This document shows, one piece after another, positions 33,301 through 47,226 of a DNA stretch of 64,000 bases. The translations under genes were made by a program, and so were the position numbers. Source of the DNA: Synaphobranchus kaupii (lineage: Eukaryota; Chordata; Actinopteri; Anguilliformes; Synaphobranchidae). Below the pieces are notes generated by a model, which was given only the letters and a program-made list of their open reading frames with translations, was not told the origin of the DNA and searched no databases. The first letter of the stretch is position 1. Each line of letters starts with the position of its first letter. Location: contig CM056379.1 of assembly GCA_029718625.1 (NCBI GenBank), positions 55,201,579 through 55,265,578 of the forward strand, written 5' to 3'.

Positions 33301-36300
33301 GAGTGAATCATCCCCCCTCCCAAAAAAACATACATTTTCGATTGATTGTAGGCTGGATGTAATTTCTTAGTAATACGTTTAGCATAATTATTAATACAAC
33401 ATTTTAAGTAGCTTAAACTTGTTAAAACGCAGCACAAAAGGCTACGTGGTTTAGCTTATACTCTAAGAATATTTTTATATTGCAGATGATCAATTATTGT
33501 GGAGGTATCACTGGGTTAGTCATTTGTAAATCCTTTCTAACTAACACGGGCTAATTGTTCATTTACAGTAGGCTATTCACCAAACGTTTCCTTTAGATGA
33601 TATAACCAAGGCTACACAAAGGTCTTGGTCGAGTTACTGTTGCAGGGCTAGAGGCATTACATGGTAATACATATTGTTCACCCTTTTCACCCAACGTATT
33701 GTCCTGATTGTGGAGATTGGGTTGCTTGTTTATGATATGTTATTAGCACTCTTCGTTTAATATTATTTGATTTAGGTTTAATGAACCAGACGAAGACAAC
33801 CTCATTCTACTTCTGTCCCTGCTATTTGGTTTCTGCAATAGAATAAGTTTAGTAGAGAGGTGTCGAATTCACGATTAGGCCAACTCTAGCGCGGTCAGTT
33901 GATTTGTTGGTTTCATTAGCTCTCAGAAAGAGTTGTTCACTTGTAAAATGTGATTTTTAATTTTTTGGGTGGGTATTTTTTCTTTCATCTCTGAGTTTGA
34001 ATTGAATAGTGAGTGGATTTTTCTTTTTACCAGGATTGGACTGTGTCTGATAATTGTCTGTTCTGATTTTTGCTTCTGTTCAGGTTAAGAGCAAGGTAAA
34101 AGCCTGAACCTCTGTTGCCTTTAAACTGCAGTCACACATGCGCAGAAAAAATGCTTTTGTAAATATAACACTGCTGGTGTAGGTTATGCTTTTTATTAAG
34201 GCTTCGGTTTAGGAATCTCCTTGGGAAAACAGCCTAAAAGCTGTTTCGTTGTTTCCTTATTGAATTTTGAAAAGGCATTTTTGTTCCTTGTCCTATCACA
34301 GAATATGATACTGAGGGATGTTGTACACAATTGCTTATCAGTCAGGACAGCCATAACAGCTACTTGTATAGCCTGACTTGTTTTCAGGAACCCCATTTGA
34401 TATAAGGTCTGGTATGAGAGAAAGCAGTGCCTAGATGATGAATCCTATTAAAGACTTAAAACATTCCAAACTGGCTTTCCAGATGGTTACTGCTTATGGT
34501 GACTGCACAATTTCAAAACTTGGTCTAGATATTGATGGTGGCTAGTTGCTGGTACATGCTGCCCTTGGTCATACCAATAAGTAATGAGGTAATTCAGATG
34601 TAAAGGGTCAGATCCTTAAGGTCACGAAAGCCGTGTTTAAGATATCTGGGATAAACTTTGGCTGTTGGCCTGTTACTTCAGTTACTTCATACTCTGTTTC
34701 ATCTCATGTTTATACTGTATGCAATGCATGCTTTCTGATTGTGCATTGGTAAACCTTCTCTCTTGAGAACAATACTTAGTTTTGTTCATTCACAATTGAC
34801 ACAACGTTTAATTTTATTTTCTATAATTTGTGAAGTAATAATATTGTTATAACTTGCAATTTAGCAGTGTAGTATTTCTCCCAGAATTCATGTGGAGATA
34901 TGTAATATTTCAGATATTTGAGTATAATTATGTGGAAACAGCCTTACGTCCTTCAAAGAAATCCTATCGGCATTGTTATTGTTGCACCACTCTGTGTTAA
35001 ACATTAGAGGGCTGCACCATAGGCATCAAGCTAGGATCCAAGCCAGTAGTGTGATTGTCAAATGCAACTATGTGGTTTGCTTCTTTAGATCTTCCTCAAC
35101 TCAAAGGCTCAGTTGCATAGATTAATTACCAATACAGCCAGCATAGTATAGCACAGTATACACAACTACATCCTTGTAATATCCGTCCTTTGACAATGCA
35201 TGGAATAACCTGCCAGGTCATGCCATAGACACAGAGACTCTGGATGTTCAAGGCCATGGTTAACTGAAGGAAGTATCCTACTCCATGATTTGTCAGGTTG
35301 TTTGTCCTGTGACGCCTTTCAGGTGCATTGTGACACATGACAGGGTGGCCTGGGCTTGGCTAATGAGTAACTCGGTCAGGTGGGTGCAAGCCTGTTTGTT
35401 TTTGCTTGTAGATTTACGAGAAGGCGATCGGTGAGGAAAGCGCACAACTTTAGTCCCAATAGTCAGATTTCACTGCCATTCGGATCCTGTAGGCAATGAA
35501 AGGGTAAGGGATAACCGGTGTCTTGACTCCCTGAATAATCTTTTCCTTCTAGACCGTCTGTCTTTTGTGTTGATGGTGCTGTCTTTGTGTCTGTTTCTCA
35601 AAGTTAAACGGAACAGCTACCAAGACTGAAGGCTGTATAGTATGCCTCACCTTTTGCAGCTACAAAACATCCTCTTTACGGTTACTAAGCAACTCACTTA
35701 GTTATTACAAGTCAGGGTTTTGTACAAAAATGTACTCTTGTACAGTAGTGTGGTATACATATCAGTTTAGACAATCTTGTTTTGAACTTCATTGGTGTAT
35801 CATTGTGGGCATAATTATTGCCAGTGACATATCAAATGTAGAGTAACACTCGTCTTGTGGTAGACACAACTTTGAGACAGACATTTAAAATGATAAAGCT
35901 ATTTAGGGTGTATATACTGTATACATACATGTAAGCTCACTAATATCAAACCTTTGTACGTTACAATTTTAGTCAGTAGGCCTATATGCTAGTAAATCAA
36001 CTAAAACGTTTTACCCTTTGTATGAGTATGGCTAAAAAAACTGGTGTGTAGCACACAACACACAACTTGGTCCATATACTCTACCTGGGACATGCAGACC
36101 AAGGTCTGAATTGTGAGGGAAGGAAAAACACTTTGGCGGGTTTCCAAAAATTAACAGAGAGCAACCTGAAAAAATGAGATGCAATAGAAGGAAAATAAGT
36201 CCACCTTCAATCTCAGTTGACAATAGGTATTTTTTTAAATAAATGCTATATTAATTCACTGTTCATTGACTCATCCTATTTACTCAGCACACTATATCCA

Positions 36301-36486
36301 GTCCTTGTCATAAGAAGATCAATGAATTGCAGCATTAATCAAAAACTTGCTCCTTCCTATAAGTGAAATCAGAGATTTAAAAGAATGCTTTTTTACAGAT
36401 GAGAACTGACACCTAGCACGCTGAATCAGTTGCTTATCCTAGCCCTGCATTGCTGAACATTGGCTGGAGCGGGAGAAGCTGCCGGC
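30350..36486. other. Region upstream of tmem98; no coding exon seen
   Basis: No exon with a recognisable product. The segment 32940-33300 is richer in CpG than its surroundings and ends with a donor-like GGTGAGTG at 33298, so it could hold the tmem98 promoter and a non-coding first exon. That is inference only. Confidence 0.35.
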
Positions 36487-36617
36487 ATGGAGACAGTAGT
36501 AATCGTGGCCATTGGAGTGCTGGCCACCATCTTCCTGGCGTCCTTCGTCGCCCTGGTGGTCATCTGTCGCCACCGCTATTGCCGCCCTGCCGACCTGCTG
36601 CACCACTTCGACTCCAA
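36487..36617 (+). CDS. tmem98: tmem98 coding exon 1
   Basis: ATG at 36487; it encodes the membrane helix and RPADLLHHFDS. The donor is AA|GTCAGT, splitting the lysine codon (AA + G). Later GT sites (for example AAG|GTGGGG at 36640) would not join exon 2 in frame. Confidence 0.93.
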
Positions 36618-39600
36618 GTCAGTACTCAAGGGGGGCAAGGTGGGGAGTGTTTCCAGAGAGCAATGGAGGGGCGTCACGATACAGGAGGATGTAAGGGTGG
36701 GCGGGGCAACTGGGAGGGTCGATCCCCTGTGCTGTGACGTGGGTACCTTAACACTGAAGGATGATTGCCGCGGTGGCGCAGCAGTAAAAGCATTGAGTCA
36801 AGGGCCGGGGTTTGCGCCCTGGCTCCTGCCAGATCCGAGTACGGCCGGTGCCTCGACGGAGCGGGGGGGGGGGGTTTGGGGGGACTCGGCGCGGAGAATC
36901 GTCGCGAGCATGTTGCGGCTCCGCGCAGTGCTGGAATCACGGTCAGGGGCACGAGGAGTCACGCCTTGAAGAAGACGTGGCGACCTCCTTCCTACTGCCG
37001 GCCAACGGGGTTGTGTAGCGGCCAGTTGTTAGCACTACATGGGGGAATTTAAATGTACTAGGGTACGATTGGCTACCAAATTAGGAACAAATCTTTTTTA
37101 AAAACACTGAAGGATGTCATTGTCATTTAGCAGATGTTCTGATCCAGGGAAACATGCATGAAATACGCAGCATACAAACACAAATGTTTCCACCTACCTT
37201 CTCTGTGCCTGGCTGTGGATCACCACCAGATAAAGGCTTCCCTTTGTGTTGCACCTGTGTATATGAGTGCAGTTCTGAACTTCATGTCCCGCTTATTTAT
37301 CGCGTAATAATATTATCAGTGGTATTTTACTGGCAGATGGCATAGCCATTTATTTGCTCTCACCTGTGGGAGTAATAGCCAGTCTACAGTAAATGCAAGC
37401 TCTTAATAAGGGTGTCTAAAAAAGCAAAGAAACAAGATAATACGACCACTGTTAAAAGAGAATATTCACCATGCCTCATTTCAACATATATGTGCAGAAC
37501 AAAATATTCTGCATTGATCGTGAGAGGGCATCTGCAGGCATAGTCAGACTGAGAACACACCAGGCTCTCAATGAATAAACCAGTCTCCAATTGTTCCCTT
37601 TGTTTGCCTGGTAGAACAGCAGTAATGGCTTTAAAACAGCTTTTGATGAAAGTGATCCTGTGAGCCTAACATGCTGGGATTCTGAGAAAATCTGACACTT
37701 ATTTTTTTCAGTTTGTTCATTAGCCTATGGATGTAAGGTATCTCGTCCTTGTACAGTTTAATACTGTGCCATTTCGCACAACGTGCAGCTATAATGGGGG
37801 AGCTGAGAAACACCTTAGGGCCTAGTCACATGATGAGCTTCTCCCAAGTGAGGCAAGCTCTTTGGTTGGAGGCCAGGCCTTGTTTGGCTAAGAGAGAAAT
37901 TGCCAGTGTAGTTACAAGGAATGGGATGCATGCCGATTTACAATCGTAAACTCTCTTTAGAACAACTATATTCCGGTTTTTCACACTACTGTACCAGCAC
38001 AGCTGTCTTTGATCTTGATGATTAGAGAATCGTGAGATTTGATCCAGGGTCCTATGGAGAGGTGAGGCAAGCGAAGACTGTGTCAGGCGGGTGGACTTTA
38101 GGATGGAACCGTCACGCTCCGCTCTTTCCCCCACCCCCTCTCCACAGGCCTACCATGGACCTGATCAGCGCCATGGAAACCCAGAGTGAGCCCTCAGAGC
38201 TGGAACTGGACGATGTGGTCATCACCAACCCGCATATCGAGGCCATCCTGGAGAACGAGGACTGGATTGAGGACGCCTCGTATGTCACATGACCATCATC
38301 CTCCGAACCTCAGCTGTTATTAATCACCTCCATTGTCTTTGACACCAGCTCCTCAGCTGCTGATGTTAGCAGTACTGGAGAGCTCCCTCATTCCAGAAAC
38401 ACTTCATAACCCAGACCTGCAATAATGTGTTAGCTTTGAGGAGCTCATTATTCTATTATCAAAAAAAGTATAATGTACTATAAGCTGCTACTCCATAAGT
38501 CACCCTTGTGGTCTCTTAACTTCAGATCCCAATCATCTCTTCAGTTTCCTCCTAGCATATAATAATGTAATTCCACTTCCACTCAGATCATCTCTGATCT
38601 ATGTCCATATGCGTACACGTGGAAACCAGTTTGTCAAACTCTAGCAAAAATGACATTCTTTTCTTCTAACAGTGGTTTGGTGTCTCATTGCATCTCAATA
38701 TTGAAGGTAAGGCTTTTTTTAACCAACATTTCTGACAGGATTTTCACATTTTAGAACTTTAGTGAAACCCAGTTGAATGTGACGAGTTGTCGTGCCCTGA
38801 TGTCTCCCCGGCAGATCTGCCATACTCTGACCGAGAAGCTTGTAGCCATGACAATGGGCTCAGGGGCAAAGGTTAAAACCCCTGCGAGCCTCAGTGACAT
38901 CATCACTGTGGCCAAACGCATCAGCCCCAGGTACGTAGGTTCATGAACTGTACTTGACAAGAGTATAGTTGAAAAGAACATCTGGAAATATAAACACGAT
39001 CCCGAGTGTGGTTTCCCCTCTCGCATATCAGCACAATGTCATGTGTCTCGGCAGGGTGGACGATGTCGTGCGATCCATGTATCCACCTCTGGACCCCAAA
39101 CTTCTGGATGCCAGGTACAGCATTTATTTTTCACCAAAAACAAAAGGCTGCTCTCTTAAAGTCTGATATAATCCATAGTTGCAGTAGCCTTCTATCTGTC
39201 ATAAATATCGTAAAACCATACTTTACTCTTAATGAAACCCCATTTTTGCAAATCGTTTATTTTTGTTTAACGCAGGCTGCTGACCAATAGTCACGTTTGA
39301 TTGTATTATGTGTATGTAGTTGTTATAGTCAATTTGACCCTGCCATAGATTTCATAGGTTAGCCGCAGTTGGCTCTGGGTGCAAAAACATCTGTTAGGGA
39401 AATTGAATAGGTCGTGACTGATGATATACTGGGGAAATGTGGTGGGACATCGCTCGACCAGAATTGGCTGTTGCCAACCATGTCACATTTACAGGGAAGC
39501 CTGAAGCTTAATAACTTGGGGAATTGAGGTATTTACATTGGAGGTTCGTTATAACTGATAGCAGGATTCATAACTCCTATATTGCTGCCTCTGTTATCAG

Positions 39601-40156
39601 AGATGTATGTGAAAGTAAATAAAATCCAGATATAAGAAATTGTTGCTAAATTTGGAGTGGTGTGAGAATGTCCTTTATTACAAGACATAAATCTCTTTGA
39701 ACTATTGATTTTTGTTAAACCTTAAGACCCGACAAGCTTCACATAATGTTTGAAGAACAATATGATACCATATTTATCTGGGGATGAGGACATACAGAAA
39801 AAAGATATAGGATAGCACATTCTATGATGGGAGGGGGTATCAATACAGAGCCATTGTTTGTGGAGCTACACTTACTGTGATGACCCAGTGGTAAAGAGTC
39901 CACAGGTCTTAGCACGATGTCACAAGAGTGAAGCTTATGTCCCTACAGAGCTACCGCCCTTCTGTTGTCGGTCAGCCACCTGGTGCTGGTGACCCGCAAT
40001 GCCTGTCACATGTCCGGCAGCACGGACTGGATCGACCAATCACTGAACGCCGCGGAGGATCACATGGTTGTACTTCGAGAGGCAGCAATGGCGTCCGAAC
40101 CTGACCGGAACCTGCTGGGGACGGATTCTTTTCGTCAGGAACAATCGACCATCTAG
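36487..40156 (+). CDS. tmem98: Transmembrane protein 98, complete, six coding exons
   Basis: Joining 36487-36617, 38148-38279, 38673-38706, 38815-38930, 39055-39114 and 39949-40156 gives 681 nt, 226 residues plus TAG, the same length as mammalian TMEM98, with all junctions in phase. Residues 1-3 are MET, followed by one hydrophobic helix (about residues 4-26) and a basic CRHRYCRPADLL segment, typical of a single-pass protein. Conserved landmarks are QSEPSELELDDVVITNPHIE, AILENEDWIEDAS, MYPPLDPKLLDAR and VTRNACHMSG. In mammals TMEM98 is a membrane protein that binds the transcription factor MYRF and restrains its self-cleavage; eye-size defects follow mutation. The start ATG is chosen because METVV is the family start. 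Intron 1 contains a SINE. It is convergent with svil. Confidence 0.97.
36764..37102 (+). mobile_element. tRNA-derived SINE, copy 1, in tmem98 intron 1
   Basis: A tRNA-like head (gccgcggtggcgcagcagt, then a B-box-like gggtttgcgccct) is followed by a body ending in an A/T-rich tail. A perfect 14-bp duplication AACACTGAAGGATG flanks it (36750-36763 and 37103-37116). Copy 2 is at 52763-53150. Confidence 0.92.
38148..38279 (+). CDS. tmem98: tmem98 coding exon 2
   Basis: Acceptor ctctccacag, donor CTC|GTATGT. It encodes PTMDLISAMETQSEP to ENEDWIEDA. Confidence 0.95.
38673..38706 (+). CDS. tmem98: tmem98 coding exon 3 (34 nt)
   Basis: Acceptor ttcttctaacag, donor AAG|GTAAGG. It encodes GLVSHCISILK and joins both neighbours in phase. 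Confidence 0.92.
38815..38930 (+). CDS. tmem98: tmem98 coding exon 4
   Basis: Acceptor ccccggcag, donor CAG|GTACGT. It encodes ICHTLTEKLVAMTMGSGAK to VAKRISP. Confidence 0.95.
39055..39114 (+). CDS. tmem98: tmem98 coding exon 5 (60 nt)
   Basis: Acceptor gtctcggcag, donor CAG|GTACAG. It encodes VDDVVRSMYPPLDPKLLDA. Confidence 0.95.
39949..40156 (+). CDS. tmem98: tmem98 coding exon 6 with stop
   Basis: Acceptor tccctacag. It encodes ATALLLSVSHLVLVTRNACH to SFRQEQSTI, then TAG at 40154-40156. Confidence 0.95.
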
Positions 40157-42970
40157 ACTTGCTCTGACAGCACAGGGCCAAAGGGTGATAATCTGTCTAA
40201 AAACTGCTACACATTTGCGTATGTTCTACACAACAAACACGCACAAATGTTTATTCACAACCCAATGCACATTACACATCTCAACTTACTTGCATTCTCT
40301 CAACCTTGAGCACCTACATTACACAAAACATGGCACTGTCAACAGGAATGAGCATGTGTGTCAATGTTATTTTTTAAACGTGTGACTATTTACTGTACAT
40401 GTCTATTTGTAAAGATGTTTATGGCACCAAGAGCACAAAAAGTTGTAGATGTAGTGGCAAACATACATAAACCTCACATATACCTCACTTTTCTGCTGCC
40501 TGAATCATGAAAATACAAGCACAATGTCGTATGGGGGCGGGGCAATTACTGACATCCACTCCTGTTTGCACTTGATGCTTTTCATACCAAACCCCACCAT
40601 GACAGCAAGATATTAAAGCCAATGCTGTGCTTGTATTCCATGCCTCTGGGGCAACCTGTGTAGCACTTGTGACGTCATTGTCCCTGCACAAGGCATGGGA
40701 TCGGTTTGTATTTCTCATCGAATGTACACTGCTGACTTCTAATGCCGATCTAATGAACGTACGTCTTTGGCTTGTTTGCAATTTTGATTTTAAAAGGAAA
40801 ATACGGTCAACATGGATAAAATGTTGACAGAATCTGATATCCATTCCAAAATCCTCTCCTGTAATATACTGTATATTTCGGTTATGTGAATATCCTAAAT
40901 AATATAAGACATTTCACTTTTCACGAATGTTCTTGCTCCATCACCTTACTATCCAGGGACACTGGTGTAAGCAACCAGCAACCCATGTAAAGATTTAGGG
41001 TGCAGAGCGTTTTAAGGCAAAGGGGCAGACAACTCCTCGGGCTAAAACGTATTGTATTTTAAACAGAAGAGAAAGTGACCCTGCTCCCAAATTAAATTTA
41101 AGGTTGGATTAAGTAACCAGACCCACTATGGCCTCTATTCACTATTCCCTGCACACCTGTTTTGTGCAGAAAAGCACATGTGGGCAGTCCAAGTCCGCGC
41201 CCCACGATGGTGGCTCTGTGGAAACGTGCCCCCTCTCCCCCCCCCCCCCCCCCCGGTCAGTTCCAGTGCTCTGAGGCAGCTGCTAATCTGTTGGTAATTA
41301 GCGGCCAGGGTGGTGTCAAGGAACACTGTCACAGGGTGGATTTATACCCCGCTAATCCCTCCTCAGCTAAAACCTCTGGAGCTGTGGATCGGACCTGTAT
41401 GGAAAGCATTCAAGTCCAGGTCAGGCTGAGAAAGCTGGGGGCCGATTGGCTGCAGGAGGCAAGTGAGGCAGTTATGGCCTGCGAGTCACAAGCAAAAAAA
41501 CAAACAAACAAAAAAAAAAACGGATTGTAGCACTGGCACCTCTCTTTCCCTCTCTCTATACTCAACTGGAGCTGGAAAAGCTGTAAAGGCCTACTGTTAA
41601 TGCACTGACCCGCTTGTTGTTAGTAGCTTTCCCAGGGTCTCCCTTGAAGCTTGAGTGTTTGTTCAATACAGCTTATGTTTTCTGTAAGACACAACTGCAT
41701 TAAGGTTTTACATGCATTCTAAAACACACACAGTAGTAGTCTGAACTAGTAAAGTATTTCTACTTGTAATGGGCCATACTTTTGCAGCTGCAAGAGAATC
41801 CCCGTGATTTTTTTTTCCTGCTGCGATTCAACTTGAAAAACGCAATCACGTAGAACTGAGAACAACGCACTGAAATACAAAGGAAAAATCGTGAGCTTCT
41901 TTGTTCCTGTGTTTACTTTAAAGGAAAGCATTGGCAGCCTTTAATTTGTAAACACTTTCCTGTTTGTGACTTATCTGTTGTTACCACTGTTTTGTCCTTT
42001 TTCATGAACTTTCACTGAATAGCTTTTTACAGGCAAAAAAAATTAAAGTTTCTCATAAAAATTGTGCCTTTTCTTTTGCATTCAAACTGATGTAGTTTTT
42101 AGAATTTAGGTCTTTAGAATTGGATTTTCAAAACTTATGAAATTTGCAAGTGACTACCTCAATTGTAAATGTACATCTACTGTAATAATATAATTTGGAG
42201 GACCTTAGATTGAAAAAGGAGGGTTGGCGTTCAGATTGTAAATAACCAGAAGACTATATTTTAAACTGGAATTTTCATTAAAAAATTATTTATGCGCTTG
42301 CAGACCCAAAGTATAAACTTTGTTACAAAACATTACATTTTATTTAAAAAAAACAAACTACAATTTGTTTTCCCGCAATAGTGTTCTGCATGTGTTTATA
42401 CATCGCTGGCTCTAATGGCAGCACATCACTAGTTTATGCAGCACAGATCATGGGTACTGAGGCAGATGGAAGACCAGGGATGTGATCCTAGAAATAATCC
42501 TACTGGAAACATCCATTAGCATTGTTTGTACTTGCACATTTGTTTTGGTATCGTCTCCCTCCATTATCTAGTTTTCTATAAAGCCAATCCCAGAGAATAA
42601 GAAAAAAAATATATATTTATGATACATATTTATATTTCAGGCTTGTATATATTTTGATACACATTTGAAGGTTTGATACATTTTGAAGGTATAGGCAGTC
42701 ATGTCCACCCAAAGCTACCTTTAAACTTGTCAGAAATACAATTTAGGCATGCGATAAGTCTCTAAAATTGCCAATTTTGAAAAGATGGCAAAGACTGTAA
42801 CACCTTAAAAACATCCATCTGCGAGGTATGAACTGTACATTTGAACGGTCGCATCACAAGAAAATATGCTTTTCTTAAAAATAAGAAATACAAAAAAGTG
42901 CAGAGCGTTTGATAACTACTTAGTTTGGTTTACAGAAATAACAGAAGAATATATTTTTTTCCTCTGGTTT
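40157..42970. other. tmem98 / svil convergent 3' region
   Basis: Holds the 3' UTRs of both genes. No further exon is seen. A poly-C run lies at about 41237-41255. The convergent poly(A) sites could not be assigned with confidence. Confidence 0.5.
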
Positions 42971-43057
42971 TTAAAACAGTCCTTTGCTTTTCTTCAGCTT
43001 GATTTGTTTCCAATTTGGAAGGGAGTTGAACTCGTCTCTCTTCATCTCCAACACTCT
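42971..43057 (-). CDS. svil: svil last coding exon
   Basis: Phase 0 entry after acceptor gtttcag. It encodes [20 protein letters not shown], then LKKSKGLF and TAA. This is the C-terminal half of the headpiece. Confidence 0.95.
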   Translation of the reverse strand, partial: RVLEMKRDEFNSLPNWKQIKLKKSKGLF

Positions 43058-46000
43058 CTGAAACATTCACAGAGACACGGGTTTACATTATATCACATTA
43101 CAATCATTTGGCAGACACTCTGATGTATGACAGTGGTTAACATTTGTATTTTACGTCATATACATATACATAGGGATTAGAGCAGCGCGGACAGCAGAAC
43201 AAGCCCGTACCTGGAAGTCCTTGTCCGACAGGTAGATTTCGAGGTGCAGGGGGTCCACCCCCTCTGGCAGTGGTTTAGCCAGCAGCTCCTCCGCACTGTA
43301 CTGGGTCTTACTGAGCCTGGAGAGAGCATCCTGGACCAACGTCACCTTGTTCCGCACTGCCTCTCCCTGATCACACGTGCAGAAGAACAGTGCAAAGCAT
43401 TTACCGCTAAACGTACCTTCACACCTAGAACAATAACTATATGATAACTGATAGAAGCAATAGACTTGTCTCAAGCTAACAGAATGCATACGTTCACACT
43501 ACAACGATAACTATAAATGGAGCCAAAACGATAACTATAACTATATATTTGCTTTGCTCCCAGAGCAATTCTTTTCATGCAGGCACATGGACGGCGCTAC
43601 ACCGGGGCAAGGGTGGGCTATAGCCCCGTCACAAATTTGCTTAGCCCCGGTTTAGCCCCCCCAGGCATTTTAATAACATTTTTATAATTATAATAAAAAA
43701 ATATATAAAAGTAAATCAACAATTCTAATCCCTTTCTGATATTCACCCTGGCTACGCAGCGTATGTAGCCTATGCTATGACGTAGGCTACGGGTGTGGGG
43801 GTGTGTGTGTGTAGGGAGCTCAAGCAAATGACAAAATAACGTAAACTGATTTCTAACGTTAGCAACCCGGTGTTTCCCATAGCCTACAATACATCAGGCC
43901 TACAGAGTTCGCCACCATGTCAAAAAATATTAAATGGAAACGTCATTGTTTGAAAACTAATTTACTATCATTTTAAAATCAATAGAAAATGTGTTCTCAT
44001 AAGCTCTCCATGTGATCCGTCTTCGGAAATTATCAACTACTCAACAGATTTGTGGAGTGTGTGGACCTCCCTAGGTAGCAACTCCCAAGTGTAAACTACA
44101 GTGTTTTGATTGGCGTTAGACTAATCTCACAACATTGTCTGCTTGGCCATGCACAGATGAGTAGATTTGGAAAGCGAATAACTAACCTAAATTAGCTAAA
44201 TGATCATTTTCAATCTTCGTCATCTCGACTTCAGCTAATAACAAGAGCTTGCCTCCAAAAAATGGCCAGGTACCGTTAAAGATCTCATATTTCTTCCATG
44301 TAGCTAAATGTACAAGCTAAATGAGATAGGGGAGAGTGGTGACAGTGGAAGCTGTTCTGATAATACAGAAACCAACGCAAATGTTATGGTGCAGCTTTAT
44401 GGAGCACACCTAGGAGCATAACTAACTGATATGTAAAGTTTGTGATCTTCGTTAGATAATGAAACTCCTAAATGTCCCAATCACAGAGCAGCGGTTAAAC
44501 AACGACATTTTAGCCATCTTTTTTGACATAACGTTACACTGATAATTTATCCTCTCTTCTCACGTCCTTTTTCATTATTTTCCGGTGTCTTATTTTCTTT
44601 GATGTCTGATATTTTTAAGTACTCGTATTGATGAAGCCAAATGACATTTGTAATGCCATTTCAATTTACAGAATTGTACAATTCTGACTGTTGTATAGAT
44701 GCTCTGCCACTTGTGCAGGCCCCCCCAGCGCACACACAAAAGCCATCCTGGGGGAAACACAGCTAACGTTAGCACCCCCATGTATTGACCTAGCCCACCA
44801 TTAGCCCAGGGAGAGAAAGGTTCCTGGCGCCGTCACTGTGCAGGCACAATGATAAAACACCTTCTGCCAAAGAAAAGTGAGTTCTAAAGTGAAAAATCTT
44901 TGCGCAGCATGACAGTTTAATCCATGACAGACGTCCCACCGACAGACACACACACAAATACGGGCGTGGCACAGTTTAGGCACACCAGAGGGTAATCCTA
45001 CCTGCAGCTTGATGTTGGGGTCTCTCTCCCAGTAGGGAAAGATGTTGGTAAAGGTGAGGGGCTCCGCACCTGCAAGGGTCAGGTAGGCCTGCGGGGGGCG
45101 CCTCTGGTTCTTTTCTGAAACACAAACGTAACATGCTCAGGAGACCCTCAACCAATCTGCCAGTGCCCAGTGTTTCACACAAACATCTCTTAACAGGGAA
45201 ATTTCTAGAATTGTGTTGAGACCTGGGCTATTGATTCAATTGTCACGAACATACAAGAAACCGTTCTCCTGCATATAGGGAAATGTGACAATACCGTACT
45301 GTGTCAATGATGAATATGTAGGTTAAAGGGGATTTTATTCCAACCAATAAATAATTTTCAGTTTTATTTAGCCTTTTCCAGCAGCCTTTGCACTGCACTG
45401 AATGCACAGGTATTATGAGCACTGCAGCACCATCTCACAGTGCAAAGAGCTAGCGTGGGGTTTGAGCAGTGAATATATGAAACCATGAATCCTGAATACA
45501 CAAGAAGGGTTTCCTGTTCACAATAAAGGGATAGTTCACGTTATTTTTATTTTAGATATTTACAGAACTTCCTCACCAACGTCACTGTACAAGCCACTGT
45601 GCGAGCCACTGTAAAGCCGGCAATTCATCAGAAACTTATTTAAATATCTAAAATATCCTTCACTGCATATGAAAACTGTCTGGGCTAATCAAACATACAC
45701 TTAAAACTGAAATAATATTTAAAAAAATAAGCAATTATTGTCTAATACTGGGCAATATAACATTGTGAATGAAATGAGTGATGACTTTCACTTTTTTGTG
45801 CAGCCAACATTAGCCTGTCTTGCCCCCCTCCCCCGCCACCTCCGATCCACACCTTTACAGTACTGCAGCGCCGTCTCCATGGCGCACTTCCTCTCGTTAT
45901 CCCAACGGATCTTAGCGGAGCCGGTGCATTCCTCATCGTCAGGCTGCTGGCCCTGCCACAGGTATACCTCCATGCGGTTATCCAGAAGAAAGAGGGCTAG

Positions 46001-47190
46001 ATTGTGAGAGACAAACGCAGTCCACTCATTTCAAAACAGGAGAAGCTGCTTAGCTCATGGCAACTTGATTGTGCGTGATTGTGTAAACTGAGTCTGATCG
46101 CTCTCCTGTGACCATGTGTAGGTTCGATTGCTTCTCAGTGATCGTGTGAGTGGGTCTGATCACTCTCCTGTTCTCATGTGTAGGTTTGATTACTCTGCAG
46201 TGATTGTGTGTGAGCGGGTCTGATAACTCCTCAGTGATCGCGTGAGTGGGTCTGATCACTCTCCTGTGACCATGGCTGTGTCCGAATCAGAGCCCTATTT
46301 ACTGCTACTGCGCCCTGTCTCCTGCGTAGTGTGCTGTTTAAAGTGCACCGTGTAGCACGTGACGTGCAGTCCGCGAAAAATATCCGCCATACTATTTTCC
46401 AACCGTACTGTGGACGTGTCATAAGCAGGTCGTAAGACGTACCACCAGTGTTGCCATGTCCGCAGTTTTACAGCTAAATTGGGCTACTTTCGAAGTGCAG
46501 TCACAGGTAAAAATGAAAAGTCACAAAGCACACACTTATTTTAAAAAGTCGAAATATGATTTATATTTAAAATATGCTGGTTTTGGTTAAAAATGTATTT
46601 TGGGCTAGTTTTGAGTCGCCCTGTCTACTCAACAAGCCTACCTAATAGTATGGAAGGGTACTGATTCGGACACAGCCCATGTTTAGGATTGATTATTCCT
46701 CAGTGATCGTGTGAGTGGATCTGAATACTCCTACATATCTGAGTGAGCAGCGGCACACAGAGGAAGCACCCACCTGGCTGTGGCACAGAGTACAGGTTCT
46801 CTTGCAGGAAGGGCAGGGCCATGACAGAGCCTGTGATGCGGGCGGGGCTCAGCTGCTCCTCCCCCTCAAAGACCCCTGATGAGGCACTCAGGTGGAACAG
46901 CCGTGGGGTGAAGTTGTACTTGCCCGGGTCTGAGAGCAACAGGAAAACCATGAGAACCGAGCAAATATTTCCATCTGTTGCATTTAACTCTGATGAACGA
47001 GCACACTGTGAATGCTTGGGCTAATTCAGTGCTATCAGGTGCCTGTTCGCTACCTTTGAGCATGCAGTCGTAGGCCTTCCTGTCCTGCTGCCCCAGGGCA
47101 TTCCAGAACTCCGCCGGCTCGGTGCCTTCCTCAACCTCCTGCACGCTCACACTGCTGTTACTGTTCAGCCCCAGCTCAGGAGGACACCTG

Positions 47191-47226
<36 letters not shown>

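Noticed and set aside
36640..36645. Alternative tmem98 exon 1 donor (AAG|GTGGGG)
   Set aside because: It would end in phase 0 and put exon 2 out of frame, whereas AA|GTCAGT at 36617 gives the conserved lysine-proline junction.
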